This document shows, piece by piece, positions 19,484 through 28,875 of a stretch of 55,752 bases of DNA (its first letter is position 1; every line of letters begins with the position of its first letter). Below the pieces are notes generated by a model that did no database searches, was not told where the DNA came from, and worked only from the letters and a program-made list of their open reading frames with translations. A program made the translations under genes and the position numbers. The stretch comes from a candidate division WOR-1 bacterium RIFOXYB2_FULL_36_35 (GTDB lineage: Bacteria; Margulisbacteria; WOR-1; XYC2-FULL-46-14; XYC2-FULL-37-10), in contig MEUA01000016.1 of the NCBI GenBank assembly GCA_001771505.1, positions 1 to 55,752 on the forward strand. The letters run 5' to 3'.

Positions 19484-20848
19484 TCAGAAAGCAGCAAGCT
19501 CCATTTCATAAAAATCAAAAACAGAATCTCCGGTTAATTGAGCATACAGTTTAAGCCTTAAGTCAGAATCCAATAATTGAAAAAACATACCACGATCAGT
19601 ATCAGGCAAAAATCTAAACATTAGCCCCAATATACGATTATTTTCACCTGCAAACAACTCATTAAAAACTGCTTTATCTGTTTTATACGATACAGGAATA
19701 GATTCCCAAAAACATTGGAAATCTTCTAAATCCAAAACCGCGATTAAATCAATTATGCGGTTCTCTTCAAACAAAGGCCTCATCAAAAGCCATTGCATTC
19801 CTCCCTGTCCCCCTCTAAAAAGTTGCATACGCTCCAGTTTGGATAATAAGTTAAACAATCTTATACAATCCTTATTACTTCTGGTATTTGAAAGTAATTT
19901 CCCCCGTTGCTCAAAAGACATAAGATGATATACCCGTTTTAATCTATTATCATCTCTTATATCCCAGACATCTAAAAACTCAGTACTGTCCAAAGCAAAT
20001 TCAGAATATTTTAAAAAAGACTTACAGTTAATACCCATTCTTTGAATGCGAACCAAATCTCTTTTCAAAGAAAAAAAACCTTCTTTGCCCAACTGTTCCA
20101 GTTGTTCATAAGACAAGGATACAAAAAGCTTTTTAAGGTTATCATCCCCCAAACCCCACACTCTATCCAATAAATTCATTGAATGTAGTCTTTCCACAAA
20201 AAGACTAATATCCTCGTCATTTAAAACTTCAACTATATTTTTTATTATACGAACATCCTCTATAGCAGCTAAACCCTTTTCGACAACAAACATTGAGTCG
20301 ATCAATTCACGCTTCTCCATATCAGTCAACAAAGAATACAACAATCTACGCCCTTCGGTTTCAATAGATAAAAAGAGATTTCTCTTTGCCAATATATGCT
20401 CGCCTAAAAATAAATAGAGCTTTAATAAATCTTGGCCTGAGAGAATAATTTCCTCATTTTCAAAATATATTCCGGCATCTTCACATATTACATCAAAGGA
20501 GATATCAACTGAATCAGGCAACTTATCATTCCTCATTCGAAACCTCTTTAGCAGCAATACATCCGCAGCCTCTCTTTCTTTTTCCAGGAAATCAAGATCT
20601 TCCTTTCTTATGCGATTTGCATAAATTGCCGTAGGAAGGTGTTCCCCCTGCAATAAATTAGATATACCAAACAAATCAATTCCTTTTCTTCTCTTTAATA
20701 TTTCCCCACCCTGCCCCTTCACCAACTTTGTACTTCTATTTGTTAATACAATATCCTCAGAAAAACGTTTTCTAACCTTAACAACAAATGAGCTTGTAAA
20801 ATCTAATACATTAAATTTTATTGTTTTTATTCCTTGTAGGCTATTCAT
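19484..20848 (-). CDS. Unknown helical-repeat protein, 454 residues
   Basis: I do not recognise the family. From about residue 170 onward it shows a run of regularly spaced amphipathic helices (for example LKKLFVSLSYEQLEQL and RVYHLMSFEQRGKLLS), with a spacing like MgtE-N or FliG-type superhelical repeats. It has no signal peptide or membrane helix. It overlaps the upstream 522-residue gene by 4 bases (ATGA), so the two are expected to be translated together and to act together. The 3' end converges on the GNAT-like gene after 58 bases with no strong terminator. Confidence 0.6.
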   Translation of the reverse strand: MNSLQGIKTIKFNVLDFTSSFVVKVRKRFSEDIVLTNRSTKLVKGQGGEILKRRKGIDLFGISNLLQGEHLPTAIYANRIRKEDLDFLEKEREAADVLLLKRFRMRNDKLPDSVDISFDVICEDAGIYFENEEIILSGQDLLKLYLFLGEHILAKRNLFLSIETEGRRLLYSLLTDMEKRELIDSMFVVEKGLAAIEDVRIIKNIVEVLNDEDISLFVERLHSMNLLDRVWGLGDDNLKKLFVSLSYEQLEQLGKEGFFSLKRDLVRIQRMGINCKSFLKYSEFALDSTEFLDVWDIRDDNRLKRVYHLMSFEQRGKLLSNTRSNKDCIRLFNLLSKLERMQLFRGGQGGMQWLLMRPLFEENRIIDLIAVLDLEDFQCFWESIPVSYKTDKAVFNELFAGENNRILGLMFRFLPDTDRGMFFQLLDSDLRLKLYAQLTGDSVFDFYEMELAAF

Positions 20849-22413
20849 CTGTTCCTCCTATGCAATAAAGGAATATATAAAATATGCCCGGGCGTTATAA
20901 GGGCAGGAATGCCAAGTATATCATTATCATCTAATCCATAAACAGGTAAATGCTCTCTATCCTTATAAAAAGACCATCCGGAATCATAAGCTTCAACAAA
21001 ACATCCTTTCCCTCGTAAAGAAAGAGAATGCAAATAATTATAATATGATACCATATGGAATCTTTCTTCTCCAAAAAGATATGTAGGGAGGTTGGGATAT
21101 CCATAATTATGAACAAAACCATATCCTCCAACTTTTGTCCTATCCCAAATCGATTTAAATAAACGCGTTGAATCTGGATATAAACAAAGAAGATCATGAC
21201 ACACTACAACAGAAGCTTGAGGAACTTTTGAACTAGTAAAAACATCCTCTTTAGAAAAACTGACGCCCGGCGGCACAGCCGAAAGATCCAAACTTATATC
21301 AACAGCCCATAATCTATTTACATCTTCATCTTTTAAAAACTTAAACTTTTTTCCCATCTTAATAATATCTTTTATCATCTGAACTCTTCCACTTGGAATA
21401 TCAAGAAGAAGAGGAGATTTATCTTCTTTTGCCAAAAAAAACCTTACATAATCAAGAAAATTCTTCCCATTATATTTAGGGACTTTACTTAAGTAGACAT
21501 CCAAATCACAATTCGCAGGCCACCTATTATGTTCGTCTAAAACTTTTGCCAAGGCATAAGAGGCAAGATAAGCATTAGCGTCAATCCCTTTCTGAATATC
21601 TATTTGCTTATCACAACTTAAAGCCTTTAGAAAACTTTCAAGATCTTCAAACAGACACTGCTTATCAGGATCAGAAAAACCCGTAATTTCATTTGAAGAT
21701 GAATTTACAAGAAAAGTATAAGCCTGAAACCTAAAATGCTCCAAAGAATAGCAAAAAACAATTACTGTTCCGCTTTGAGGGTTTGACAACAAAAAACTGA
21801 AGTTCTGTTTTTTTGTAAAAAAGTCCTCCCCTCCTATCAAATAAAAATGATTTGCCCCTTTCAAAACCTTGCCATTAAAATTTTTGAGCAAATGTATATT
21901 ACCATAAGAAGCCATAAACCCCTCAAGCTCATCTTCCACCCCAAATTGCCTTATAAAAAATTCAACATCTTTTTTTAGTATATTTTTTGTAAACCTTCCC
22001 AATGATTCATTCCCCACCAAAAACGGCGGAATTTGATGTTCGGAATTACTAACTGACGCCAAAACCGAGGGCGTATCTATTTTTAAAACATCCTTTTGAG
22101 AAAAAAGAATGTTAGAATCTAAGGATTCAGCTTCGTATAAATGAGTATCCCTTTTTCCGTAAAAAATATCATCTAAAATGGCTTTCTCATGAACAGTAAC
22201 AATCATCTCTTTTTTACTGTCTGGAAATTCATATTTTAAAAGCTGTAAACTTTCGGATACATTAGAAACCATGCTAACACCTCTTGAAACAGGGAGATTG
22301 CCAGATCTCTGTTTTCTATCCAAAGAAGAAAGCCTTTTTAATGGAATAGTGTAGCTACATAAATATCCGGAGTTGATATATTCTGCAAGCTGAAATGATG
22401 ATGAGATTCTCAT
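20845..22413 (-). CDS. Unknown protein with a methyltransferase-like C-terminal domain, 522 residues
   Basis: The N-terminal two thirds are unrecognised. From about residue 330 the pattern resembles a Rossmann-fold SAM-dependent methyltransferase: a strand followed by a Gly-containing turn (PLLLDIPSGRVQMIKDII), then LWAVDISLDLSAV with an acidic residue ending strand 2, SKEDVF, and a motif-IV-like strand ASVVVCHDLLCLYPDS followed by GGYGFVHNYG. The classical GxGxG loop is not intact, so it may be a degenerate or pseudo-enzyme. GAGGAAGG lies 14 bases upstream of the ATG. It is divergent from the glcD-like gene and overlaps the next gene by 4 bases. Confidence 0.6.
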   Translation of the reverse strand: MRISSSFQLAEYINSGYLCSYTIPLKRLSSLDRKQRSGNLPVSRGVSMVSNVSESLQLLKYEFPDSKKEMIVTVHEKAILDDIFYGKRDTHLYEAESLDSNILFSQKDVLKIDTPSVLASVSNSEHQIPPFLVGNESLGRFTKNILKKDVEFFIRQFGVEDELEGFMASYGNIHLLKNFNGKVLKGANHFYLIGGEDFFTKKQNFSFLLSNPQSGTVIVFCYSLEHFRFQAYTFLVNSSSNEITGFSDPDKQCLFEDLESFLKALSCDKQIDIQKGIDANAYLASYALAKVLDEHNRWPANCDLDVYLSKVPKYNGKNFLDYVRFFLAKEDKSPLLLDIPSGRVQMIKDIIKMGKKFKFLKDEDVNRLWAVDISLDLSAVPPGVSFSKEDVFTSSKVPQASVVVCHDLLCLYPDSTRLFKSIWDRTKVGGYGFVHNYGYPNLPTYLFGEERFHMVSYYNYLHSLSLRGKGCFVEAYDSGWSFYKDREHLPVYGLDDNDILGIPALITPGHILYIPLLHRRNR

Positions 22414-22475
22414 ATATATGATATCGGCCTTCCTCTAAAAAAATTTCTTATAAAAACTACATACAAAAGTCATGC

Positions 22476-22481
22476 TATAAT
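22476..22481 (+). promoter_or_regulatory. -10 box of the glcD-like gene, leaderless arrangement
   Basis: TATAAT ends only 6 bases before the ATG at 22488. No Shine-Dalgarno site is present. Transcription would start at or within one or two bases of the start codon. Confidence 0.45.
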
Positions 22482-22487
22482 TTTTAA

Positions 22488-23900
22488 ATGATAAAGAAAA
22501 CCGATCAAGCAGAAATTCAATCATATCTTGAAGATAGCTCCAACCTGCAAGGAGGATATGCGGAAGGTTTGTTTTTGCCTGAAAATGAAAAAGAGATAGC
22601 CTCCCTTCTGCAAGAAGCAAATTCAAAAAAAATGCCGCTGACAGTTTCTGCAGGAACAACAGGAACGACAGGCGGATGTATCCCTTTTGGCGGATGGATA
22701 TTAGGCACCGAAAAACTTGATAAAATAATAAACATTGACCCAACCAAAAAGACTGCTTTATTACAACCGGCTGTAACATTAGAAAAACTTGAAAGTGAAA
22801 CAAAAAAACTGGGACTCCTTTACCCCCCTGATCCTACGGAACAGACTGCCTTTATTGGAGGAACCCTGGCTACAAACGCTTCAGGGGCAAGGAGTTTCAG
22901 ATTTGGAGCAACCCGAAATTGGATAAAAAGAATAAAAGTCACTTTAACCTCAGGAAAAACTCTTGACATAAAAAGAGGATATAAAATACAAGAGTATGGC
23001 ATTAAAACTCCTAATTATAAAATGCCAAATACCAAAACTTCTGCCGGTTATTTTTCCACCCCCGAAATGGAGATGATAGACCTGTTTATCGGATCAGAAG
23101 GGACTCTTGGAGTTATAACAGAAATTGAAATTAAGCTTATTCCGAACTTTCATGATACTTTTGACATCATTGTATTCTTCCTAAATGAGGAAACAGCCAT
23201 TACTTTTGTTGAAAAGGCAAGAATTGAAACTGATGTTTTAAAATTGGAATACTTTGACAATAAGGCTCTTAACCTCCTTAGGCCTTCTTATCCAAAACTT
23301 CCTTCTCATGCCGCGACAGCCGTTTATATGGAAACAGAAATTACGGAATCGATACAAAATACCTATCTTGATAAGTGGGCCAGGCTTTTAGAAAATTTGG
23401 GAGCTGATATGGAAAAATCATGGCTTGGTGTAACCAACAAACAAAAAGAAGAACTTAAAGAATTTCGTCACAGTATGGCAGAGCACATCAATGAAAAGTT
23501 TAAAAAACACCACTCAATTAAGTTCGCAAGCGACATCGCAGTCCCCGACGGCAAATTAATGGAGATGATCAATTTTTACAACGACAAGCTATCAGCCATA
23601 AGCCATAAGCTATTTCATGTAAAGTTCGGACATATTGGACAAAATCATCTGCATGTTAATTTGGTCCCCAATACTCCAAATGATATTCCTCTGGCAAAAG
23701 AGATTATTGCCGATTTTGTAAGAAAAGGGGTATCGCTTGGCGGGACATGTTCCGCGGAACACGGAATTGGCAAAATAAAACACGACTATTTAAAAATGAT
23801 GTATGGAGACAAAGGAATTGAAGAAATGATAAAGATTAAAAAAACATTCGATCCGCAAGATATTTTAAACAGAGGGAATATTTTCCCCGCCAATCCCTAA
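22488..23900 (+). CDS. FAD-linked oxidase, GlcD/D-lactate dehydrogenase type
   Basis: A 470-residue flavoprotein that oxidises a 2-hydroxy acid such as glycolate or D-lactate. The FAD-binding PCMH domain (residues 25-215) has AGTTGTTGGCIPFGG, ATNASGARSFRFGATRNWI and LFIGSEGTLGVITEIEIKL. The C-terminal FAD-oxidase domain ends with GTCSAEHGIGKIKHDYLKMM, which holds the family's conserved His. It lies alone on the plus strand, without the GlcE/GlcF subunits or an Fe-S domain, so the electron acceptor is not evident. The TATAAT box 6 bases upstream points to a leaderless mRNA. Exact substrate unknown. Confidence 0.88.
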   Translation: MIKKTDQAEIQSYLEDSSNLQGGYAEGLFLPENEKEIASLLQEANSKKMPLTVSAGTTGTTGGCIPFGGWILGTEKLDKIINIDPTKKTALLQPAVTLEKLESETKKLGLLYPPDPTEQTAFIGGTLATNASGARSFRFGATRNWIKRIKVTLTSGKTLDIKRGYKIQEYGIKTPNYKMPNTKTSAGYFSTPEMEMIDLFIGSEGTLGVITEIEIKLIPNFHDTFDIIVFFLNEETAITFVEKARIETDVLKLEYFDNKALNLLRPSYPKLPSHAATAVYMETEITESIQNTYLDKWARLLENLGADMEKSWLGVTNKQKEELKEFRHSMAEHINEKFKKHHSIKFASDIAVPDGKLMEMINFYNDKLSAISHKLFHVKFGHIGQNHLHVNLVPNTPNDIPLAKEIIADFVRKGVSLGGTCSAEHGIGKIKHDYLKMMYGDKGIEEMIKIKKTFDPQDILNRGNIFPANP

Positions 23901-23972
23901 GCTTTATTCCAACCACAACCTAATTTCCCGGCAATTTCAAGCTCTTTTTAACGATATATATGTAGGAAAACA

Positions 23973-26900
23973 ATGGATATAAACAAACCTCGAGGAATAA
24001 ATGGTAGTCTTTGGGATTCTTCTCCTTACAAAGGAAGTACTTCTTTTAAGCTTAACTTCGACAGAAAACCACCTTTAAATCCTGAGATAAGGGGAAAAAT
24101 TTTAGCTTTCACTGATAAGGCAATTTCTATGTTTAATCCTGTCTTTGACATAGATCTCACTATTATCAATTTTGCTTTGGGGTTTGAATCGGCAGAAAAA
24201 GCGCTCGCCAAAATTGGAAATTTTCTTAATAATAATGATTATTTTGTAAGATCAAGAGCATTAGAAGGGATAAAAAGAATAACCAGAAGAGAGGGAATAT
24301 TAATTGGAGCACAACCAATTATTACTTCACTGTCATGTTTATCAGAACATCATTCAGAACCATTCATAAAATTTGCAGCAACAGAACTTCTTGCGGAAAA
24401 TGGCATTATTTATATAGACAATTTAACTCCCCCCGGATATAGGCACTCCTTATCAACCTCGCATGAAATAGAACTTGCAAAAATCTTATGCAAATTTGGG
24501 AAGTTGGTTCTTGCAAAAGAATTATTATATGAACTCTTTTTCAGCTCATTAGCTATCCATCAATTAGATGCTGCATTAGCCTTGGCAGAAATAGGAGAAA
24601 TAGGTACAAAGGAAATAAGAAAAACTATCCAATTACACAAAGAAGATCCTGATCATTTTTGCAAAATAAAAATAGCTGAGCTTTTAGCTTTAAGCCAAGA
24701 AAAAGAACAGGCTGAAGATATCCTTTTAAAAATTATTAATACCCCTAATCGTCAATCTGTTCATAGACTTGGCGCACTAGAAGCTTTATCCAAAATAGGG
24801 AGTGAAAAAATATTTAGTTATCTATTTGATCATGAAGAATTGTTTGCCCTTAATGAATCACTTGCAGGAAGCTTAATAAGTAATTTCATAGAAAACTATG
24901 ATTGCCGCGCATTTGTAACCCCCACCTTACAGCATCATTTTATGCCAGCTAATATAGGACAGGCAGCTAAAATAGCAGGCGTAATTCAAACTATTGTTCC
25001 AAGCAGGCAATCTAGAAAACCAAAAGTCAGTAGAAGTTTTACAAACAGAGGAATACATCTAGGGCTAAGAGGCGGGGGCTCACAGGGAGGAGGTGATTTT
25101 GATCGGATTGAAACTCTACCTATTACTGTATTAAGGGGAGAAAGGGTCAATCAAACAGCCACTGCAAAAATAGCAAGTAGAGGAGAAGTTGCAATAAATA
25201 AATCAACTTCACATCAAAGCAGGAATGTTGTAATAGTTCTTGATCCAAGGCTTTTAAAAGAGACGACCAGGGAAAATTTATCGGTTTTAGTGGGAATGTT
25301 AGCTCAAAAAGCCCTTGTGCAAAAAGACAGAGTTATGCTTGTTATAGGAGACCATACTTATATTCCCCTATCCGCAAACCCCAGCCATTTAAATAAAATA
25401 ATAGGCTCAATTTTATCTTTTCAAGAAAAAGAAGGGAATATTCCGCTTGTTTCCATGGCAAGACAAAATCTTGTCAGAAAAAATCTTTCTCCAGGATCAA
25501 AATTAGTGCTAGTTTCCAGGTTTAATAACACAACCCAAAAAGATTTAGCTTTAATGGCAAGTATCCCGGGAAGTGAATTTGAACCTATAGTTGTTGATTC
25601 TTCTGAAAGGAGAAAACACCAAAATCTAAAATTATCTACGGGGAAATATTGCTTGAAACTTTCTGATGAAGCACGCATGCTTTGGGATCTTCATTATTTC
25701 AGATTATTTTTAGGAAATTTGTCATATCGGATGCTACAAAGAGTCTATCTGCCGGATAAAATTATTGACGAAAAATTACTGGCATGTAATGTTGACAAAC
25801 AATTAAAATCACCAATAACAGACAAAACAGCTGAAACAATCCAAGAACTTTCAGGAAAAGGGAGAATAGTAGAAGAGGAGGCTTCCGTAAGAAAAACACC
25901 TCCTCATTTTATAAATGAATTATTGAAAATAACTCTTGCCATAACAGATGATGAAGCCAGAAAAGAATCCTTTAAAGCTCTGGTAATACTAGCAAAATTA
26001 AATGGATGGAAAGAGGTTTTTGATTTTATAAATGATAGAATAAAACAGGCGTTAAACTCAGATAGTTTGCATGAGAGAGAGAAAAAAAGCCTGGAAAAAG
26101 CAAGCGTCGAATTGGAAAGAAAAGATATGCCGGAAGCTTTATTGATAACCGAAGAAGAGAGAGGCCAAATACTAGAAGACTATTCTTCCCTTTTATCCGC
26201 AAAGTTTGAACCTCATACAGTTGCCTATGTATTGTTATCAAAAATGCTATCAGATAAAACAAATATATACCAAAGAGATATAAATAAATTCCTTTGTAGC
26301 ACATTAGATAAGCATGGTGTTGTTTTGATGGGAAAGGGAAGCATGTACATCAAACTTAGATCTTACGGACCTCTTGATACATCAATAGAAGAAATATGTT
26401 TTCTTGCATTTGGCCCATCAAATAAAACATTAGAAGAGCTGGCAGAGATAGAGGCTTTTACAGGTTATCCTAAAATCAAAGAATATAGACCGACACTTCA
26501 ACCATCTTTGCTGCAAAGAATAAAAAGAAAGCTAACTTCCTTCAGAACTTTAATCTGGGGCGGATTAATTGCTTCATTAATGTTCATTTTTGGATATTTT
26601 ATTCAAGAATCAAGTCACAAGTCAGAAGAGCTAGGAAATAATGACACCTCTGATTTAAATTCAGGGGCCGCAGACAGTAACGCAGAAAAACAGAATCTTT
26701 TAACTTTAAACCCACCACCTGCAGGTAGAAATGCCTATTTAATGGGAAGTATAGGAGGCAAAGTCAATCCTTCAACGTGCGGTTATTCCCCAATTCCTGA
26801 AATTACGGCAAAATCCCTTGAAGAAGAAGGGGAAAGCTTTATATCAGCAAGAGCCACAAATGGTATAAAGTTAGGTTCCCCACTTCATATAACAGGAGGA

Positions 26901-28079
26901 AGAATTATTTCTTCAACCAAAGAGACAATCACATATCAAGTTTCAGATACCCCTCCCCCTGCAATCGCACATATTAAACTTTCTGATTTTAGAAAAGAAG
27001 CCCCTTACATATATGGGAAAGAATTATATGACACTTTAACTCAGCCTGTCTTAACTTTAGATGAATTAGAAGAAAGTTTTCCAGAAGTAGCAAGAGACTG
27101 GAAAGAATTAAGCCCTAAGTTAGAAGAAATGCCTCTTTTAACTGCTATTGAAACGATACGACAAAACATAGGAAAGATGTTTAGCTATCATCATTATAAA
27201 TCTTTTCAGCAAAAACTTAAGTTAGGTTTTATTCAAACGCTCTCCCATTATGGTTATTGCGGAGGGGGGGCATTATACCTAAAAACAGCTATTGATTATA
27301 GGGGAGGCGTCTGCGCAGAAATGGCAGAGATAGGAAACAATTCTTTAAGAATAGAAAAGATCCCTACCATTAAGATAAACGGTTTTTATGTCCCCGAAGA
27401 TGGGGTTGTAACAAGTTTAGGTTCACACGCCTATATAGCAATCCCATTGCCACTTGAAATGGGAAAATTCTATGGGTTGCCGGTTGAATTTTCTGTGGCT
27501 GCTTTTACCGATCCTAATCCTTCGCAGCAACATTTTATCTCTTCAAATAGTAGAAATAAATTATCAAAAACTCTTCGAGGTACTGCTCTATCACTTGCGT
27601 TTTTGGTCTCTGCAGCATATATTTACAGATTCCTGGCAGCTAAGTTGATTCCATATAAAAAAAGCAAAATTGGAGCATCAGAAAAACCATCCCCCAAAGA
27701 CACTAAAGATGATAAAACATCACAAAAAAGAAAAGAGGAACTCGAAGTGCCGGAAATTATGCGTCCTGTGGTAAAAGCTTGGCAGCGGGCCACTCCCGGC
27801 AAGCGAAGGGAAATAGCATATTCTTTGGAAACTCTTTACATGATGCTCGGGAATAACCAAACAATAAGGAATCGCATACTTCAAAACCCTCAAAGAGTAG
27901 TTGACGGGAGTAAATATTTTGCCGGTTCAAGTATTGATTATAATAGTGATATTCCACCATATATGGATCAAATATTATATAGATATACTACCGTCAAACA
28001 AGGACATTACACAACTTTAAAATGGAGGAAACTTTTTTCTCTTAACCCTACTACGAGTGAAAAGGGATCTCTTTTTTAA
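23973..28079 (+). CDS. Multidomain membrane protein: HEAT-like, DUF58/VWA-like and transglutaminase-like
   Basis: A 1368-residue protein. Residues 60-330 form HEAT-like helical repeats (DYFVRSRALEGIKRI, RLGALEALSKIG). About 365-560 resemble DUF58/VWA: a Gly-rich loop, then RGERVNQTATAKIASRGEVA and NVVIVLDPRLL. The metal-binding DxSxS motif is absent. A membrane helix at about 859-879 (WGGLIASLMFIFGYF) is followed by a transglutaminase-like domain with catalytic Cys1114 (GGVCAEMA) and His1152 (GSHAYIA). A second membrane helix lies near 1203-1225, then a basic tail. Separate DUF58 and transglutaminase genes usually occur together with a MoxR ATPase; here they look fused and MoxR is not nearby. 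AGGA lies 6 bases upstream of the ATG. Its 3' end overlaps the PflX-like gene by 29 bases, tail to tail. Confidence 0.75.
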   Translation: MDINKPRGINGSLWDSSPYKGSTSFKLNFDRKPPLNPEIRGKILAFTDKAISMFNPVFDIDLTIINFALGFESAEKALAKIGNFLNNNDYFVRSRALEGIKRITRREGILIGAQPIITSLSCLSEHHSEPFIKFAATELLAENGIIYIDNLTPPGYRHSLSTSHEIELAKILCKFGKLVLAKELLYELFFSSLAIHQLDAALALAEIGEIGTKEIRKTIQLHKEDPDHFCKIKIAELLALSQEKEQAEDILLKIINTPNRQSVHRLGALEALSKIGSEKIFSYLFDHEELFALNESLAGSLISNFIENYDCRAFVTPTLQHHFMPANIGQAAKIAGVIQTIVPSRQSRKPKVSRSFTNRGIHLGLRGGGSQGGGDFDRIETLPITVLRGERVNQTATAKIASRGEVAINKSTSHQSRNVVIVLDPRLLKETTRENLSVLVGMLAQKALVQKDRVMLVIGDHTYIPLSANPSHLNKIIGSILSFQEKEGNIPLVSMARQNLVRKNLSPGSKLVLVSRFNNTTQKDLALMASIPGSEFEPIVVDSSERRKHQNLKLSTGKYCLKLSDEARMLWDLHYFRLFLGNLSYRMLQRVYLPDKIIDEKLLACNVDKQLKSPITDKTAETIQELSGKGRIVEEEASVRKTPPHFINELLKITLAITDDEARKESFKALVILAKLNGWKEVFDFINDRIKQALNSDSLHEREKKSLEKASVELERKDMPEALLITEEERGQILEDYSSLLSAKFEPHTVAYVLLSKMLSDKTNIYQRDINKFLCSTLDKHGVVLMGKGSMYIKLRSYGPLDTSIEEICFLAFGPSNKTLEELAEIEAFTGYPKIKEYRPTLQPSLLQRIKRKLTSFRTLIWGGLIASLMFIFGYFIQESSHKSEELGNNDTSDLNSGAADSNAEKQNLLTLNPPPAGRNAYLMGSIGGKVNPSTCGYSPIPEITAKSLEEEGESFISARATNGIKLGSPLHITGGRIISSTKETITYQVSDTPPPAIAHIKLSDFRKEAPYIYGKELYDTLTQPVLTLDELEESFPEVARDWKELSPKLEEMPLLTAIETIRQNIGKMFSYHHYKSFQQKLKLGFIQTLSHYGYCGGGALYLKTAIDYRGGVCAEMAEIGNNSLRIEKIPTIKINGFYVPEDGVVTSLGSHAYIAIPLPLEMGKFYGLPVEFSVAAFTDPNPSQQHFISSNSRNKLSKTLRGTALSLAFLVSAAYIYRFLAAKLIPYKKSKIGASEKPSPKDTKDDKTSQKRKEELEVPEIMRPVVKAWQRATPGKRREIAYSLETLYMMLGNNQTIRNRILQNPQRVVDGSKYFAGSSIDYNSDIPPYMDQILYRYTTVKQGHYTTLKWRKLFSLNPTTSEKGSLF

Positions 28080-28875
28080 AATTAGGCAGAAAAACATCTG
28101 CACTCTCAAGCTCTTGAGCCAAGATGTTTTCAACCCCCAATTCATCGGCCCATTTTAGAACTTTTTGGTATTCTTCTAATGTTATCCTTCTATCCAAAGG
28201 AGGAAGATCTTTTGCTTTATAACATGGACTATATTGCGCCATGATAGAGAGCCAGATTTCTTTGGATATTGAGGCGAGAAATTTCAAAGAATCGTAACTC
28301 CCTGCCAAATCTGCCGGTAAAACAAGATGCCGCACTATTAATCCTTTAATTGCAATCCCTTTATCATCAAGTTTTAGATTTCCAACCTGTTTATACATTT
28401 CATAAATGGCTTCACGATTCCGTTTAACATAGTCTTTTATCCCTGAAAATTTATAAGCCGCAGTATCATCTGAATATTTCATATCAGGGAGATAAATATC
28501 AACTATTCCTTCGAGCCTTTTTATTGTCTCCGCAGAATCATATCCATTGGTATTATAGACAATGGGTATACAAAGCCCGTTTTTTTTTGCGATTTTCACC
28601 GCGTTTATAATCTGGTTTACATATTGAGTCGGAGAAACCAGATTTACATTGTGGCATCCTTCATTTTGAAGGAGAATCATTTTATCTGAAAGAATCTCTT
28701 TTGAAATTTCATTTCCCATCTTCTCCCAACTTATCTGCCAATTTTGACAATAAAGGCAACGCATTGTACAGTTTGAAAAAAAGATGGTTCCCGACCCTTG
28801 TCTTCCGGAAATCGGCGGTTCTTCGCCAAAATGAGGAGAGATAGCAGCTACTTTAACAGTTATTGCAAACTCCAT
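28051..28875 (-). CDS. PflX-like radical SAM protein (short form)
   Basis: A 274-residue radical SAM protein of the PflX/COG1313 group, related to pyruvate formate-lyase activases; its true target is unknown. The conserved lead-in HFGEEPPISGRQGSGTIFFS is followed by the cluster motif CTMRCLYCQN and IS, then NLVSPTQYV and the late motif LSIMAQYSPCYKA. Typical members have an additional N-terminal cysteine-rich segment (C-x2-C-P-R-x-C) before HFGEEP, which is missing here because the gene starts inside the 3' end of glgA (16-base overlap). It is the last gene of the alpha-glucan operon and could depend on translational coupling. Confidence 0.8.
   Translation of the reverse strand: MEFAITVKVAAISPHFGEEPPISGRQGSGTIFFSNCTMRCLYCQNWQISWEKMGNEISKEILSDKMILLQNEGCHNVNLVSPTQYVNQIINAVKIAKKNGLCIPIVYNTNGYDSAETIKRLEGIVDIYLPDMKYSDDTAAYKFSGIKDYVKRNREAIYEMYKQVGNLKLDDKGIAIKGLIVRHLVLPADLAGSYDSLKFLASISKEIWLSIMAQYSPCYKAKDLPPLDRRITLEEYQKVLKWADELGVENILAQELESADVFLPNFKKEIPFHS

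Noticed and set aside
21700-21760. Possible full methyltransferase in the 522-residue protein
   Set aside because: The only methyltransferase-like pattern is after residue 330, and the Gly-rich SAM loop is not intact, so catalytic function is not claimed.
22414-22487. Regulatory RNA between the divergent genes
   Set aside because: At 74 bases the gap is just large enough for two promoters; no conserved fold was seen.
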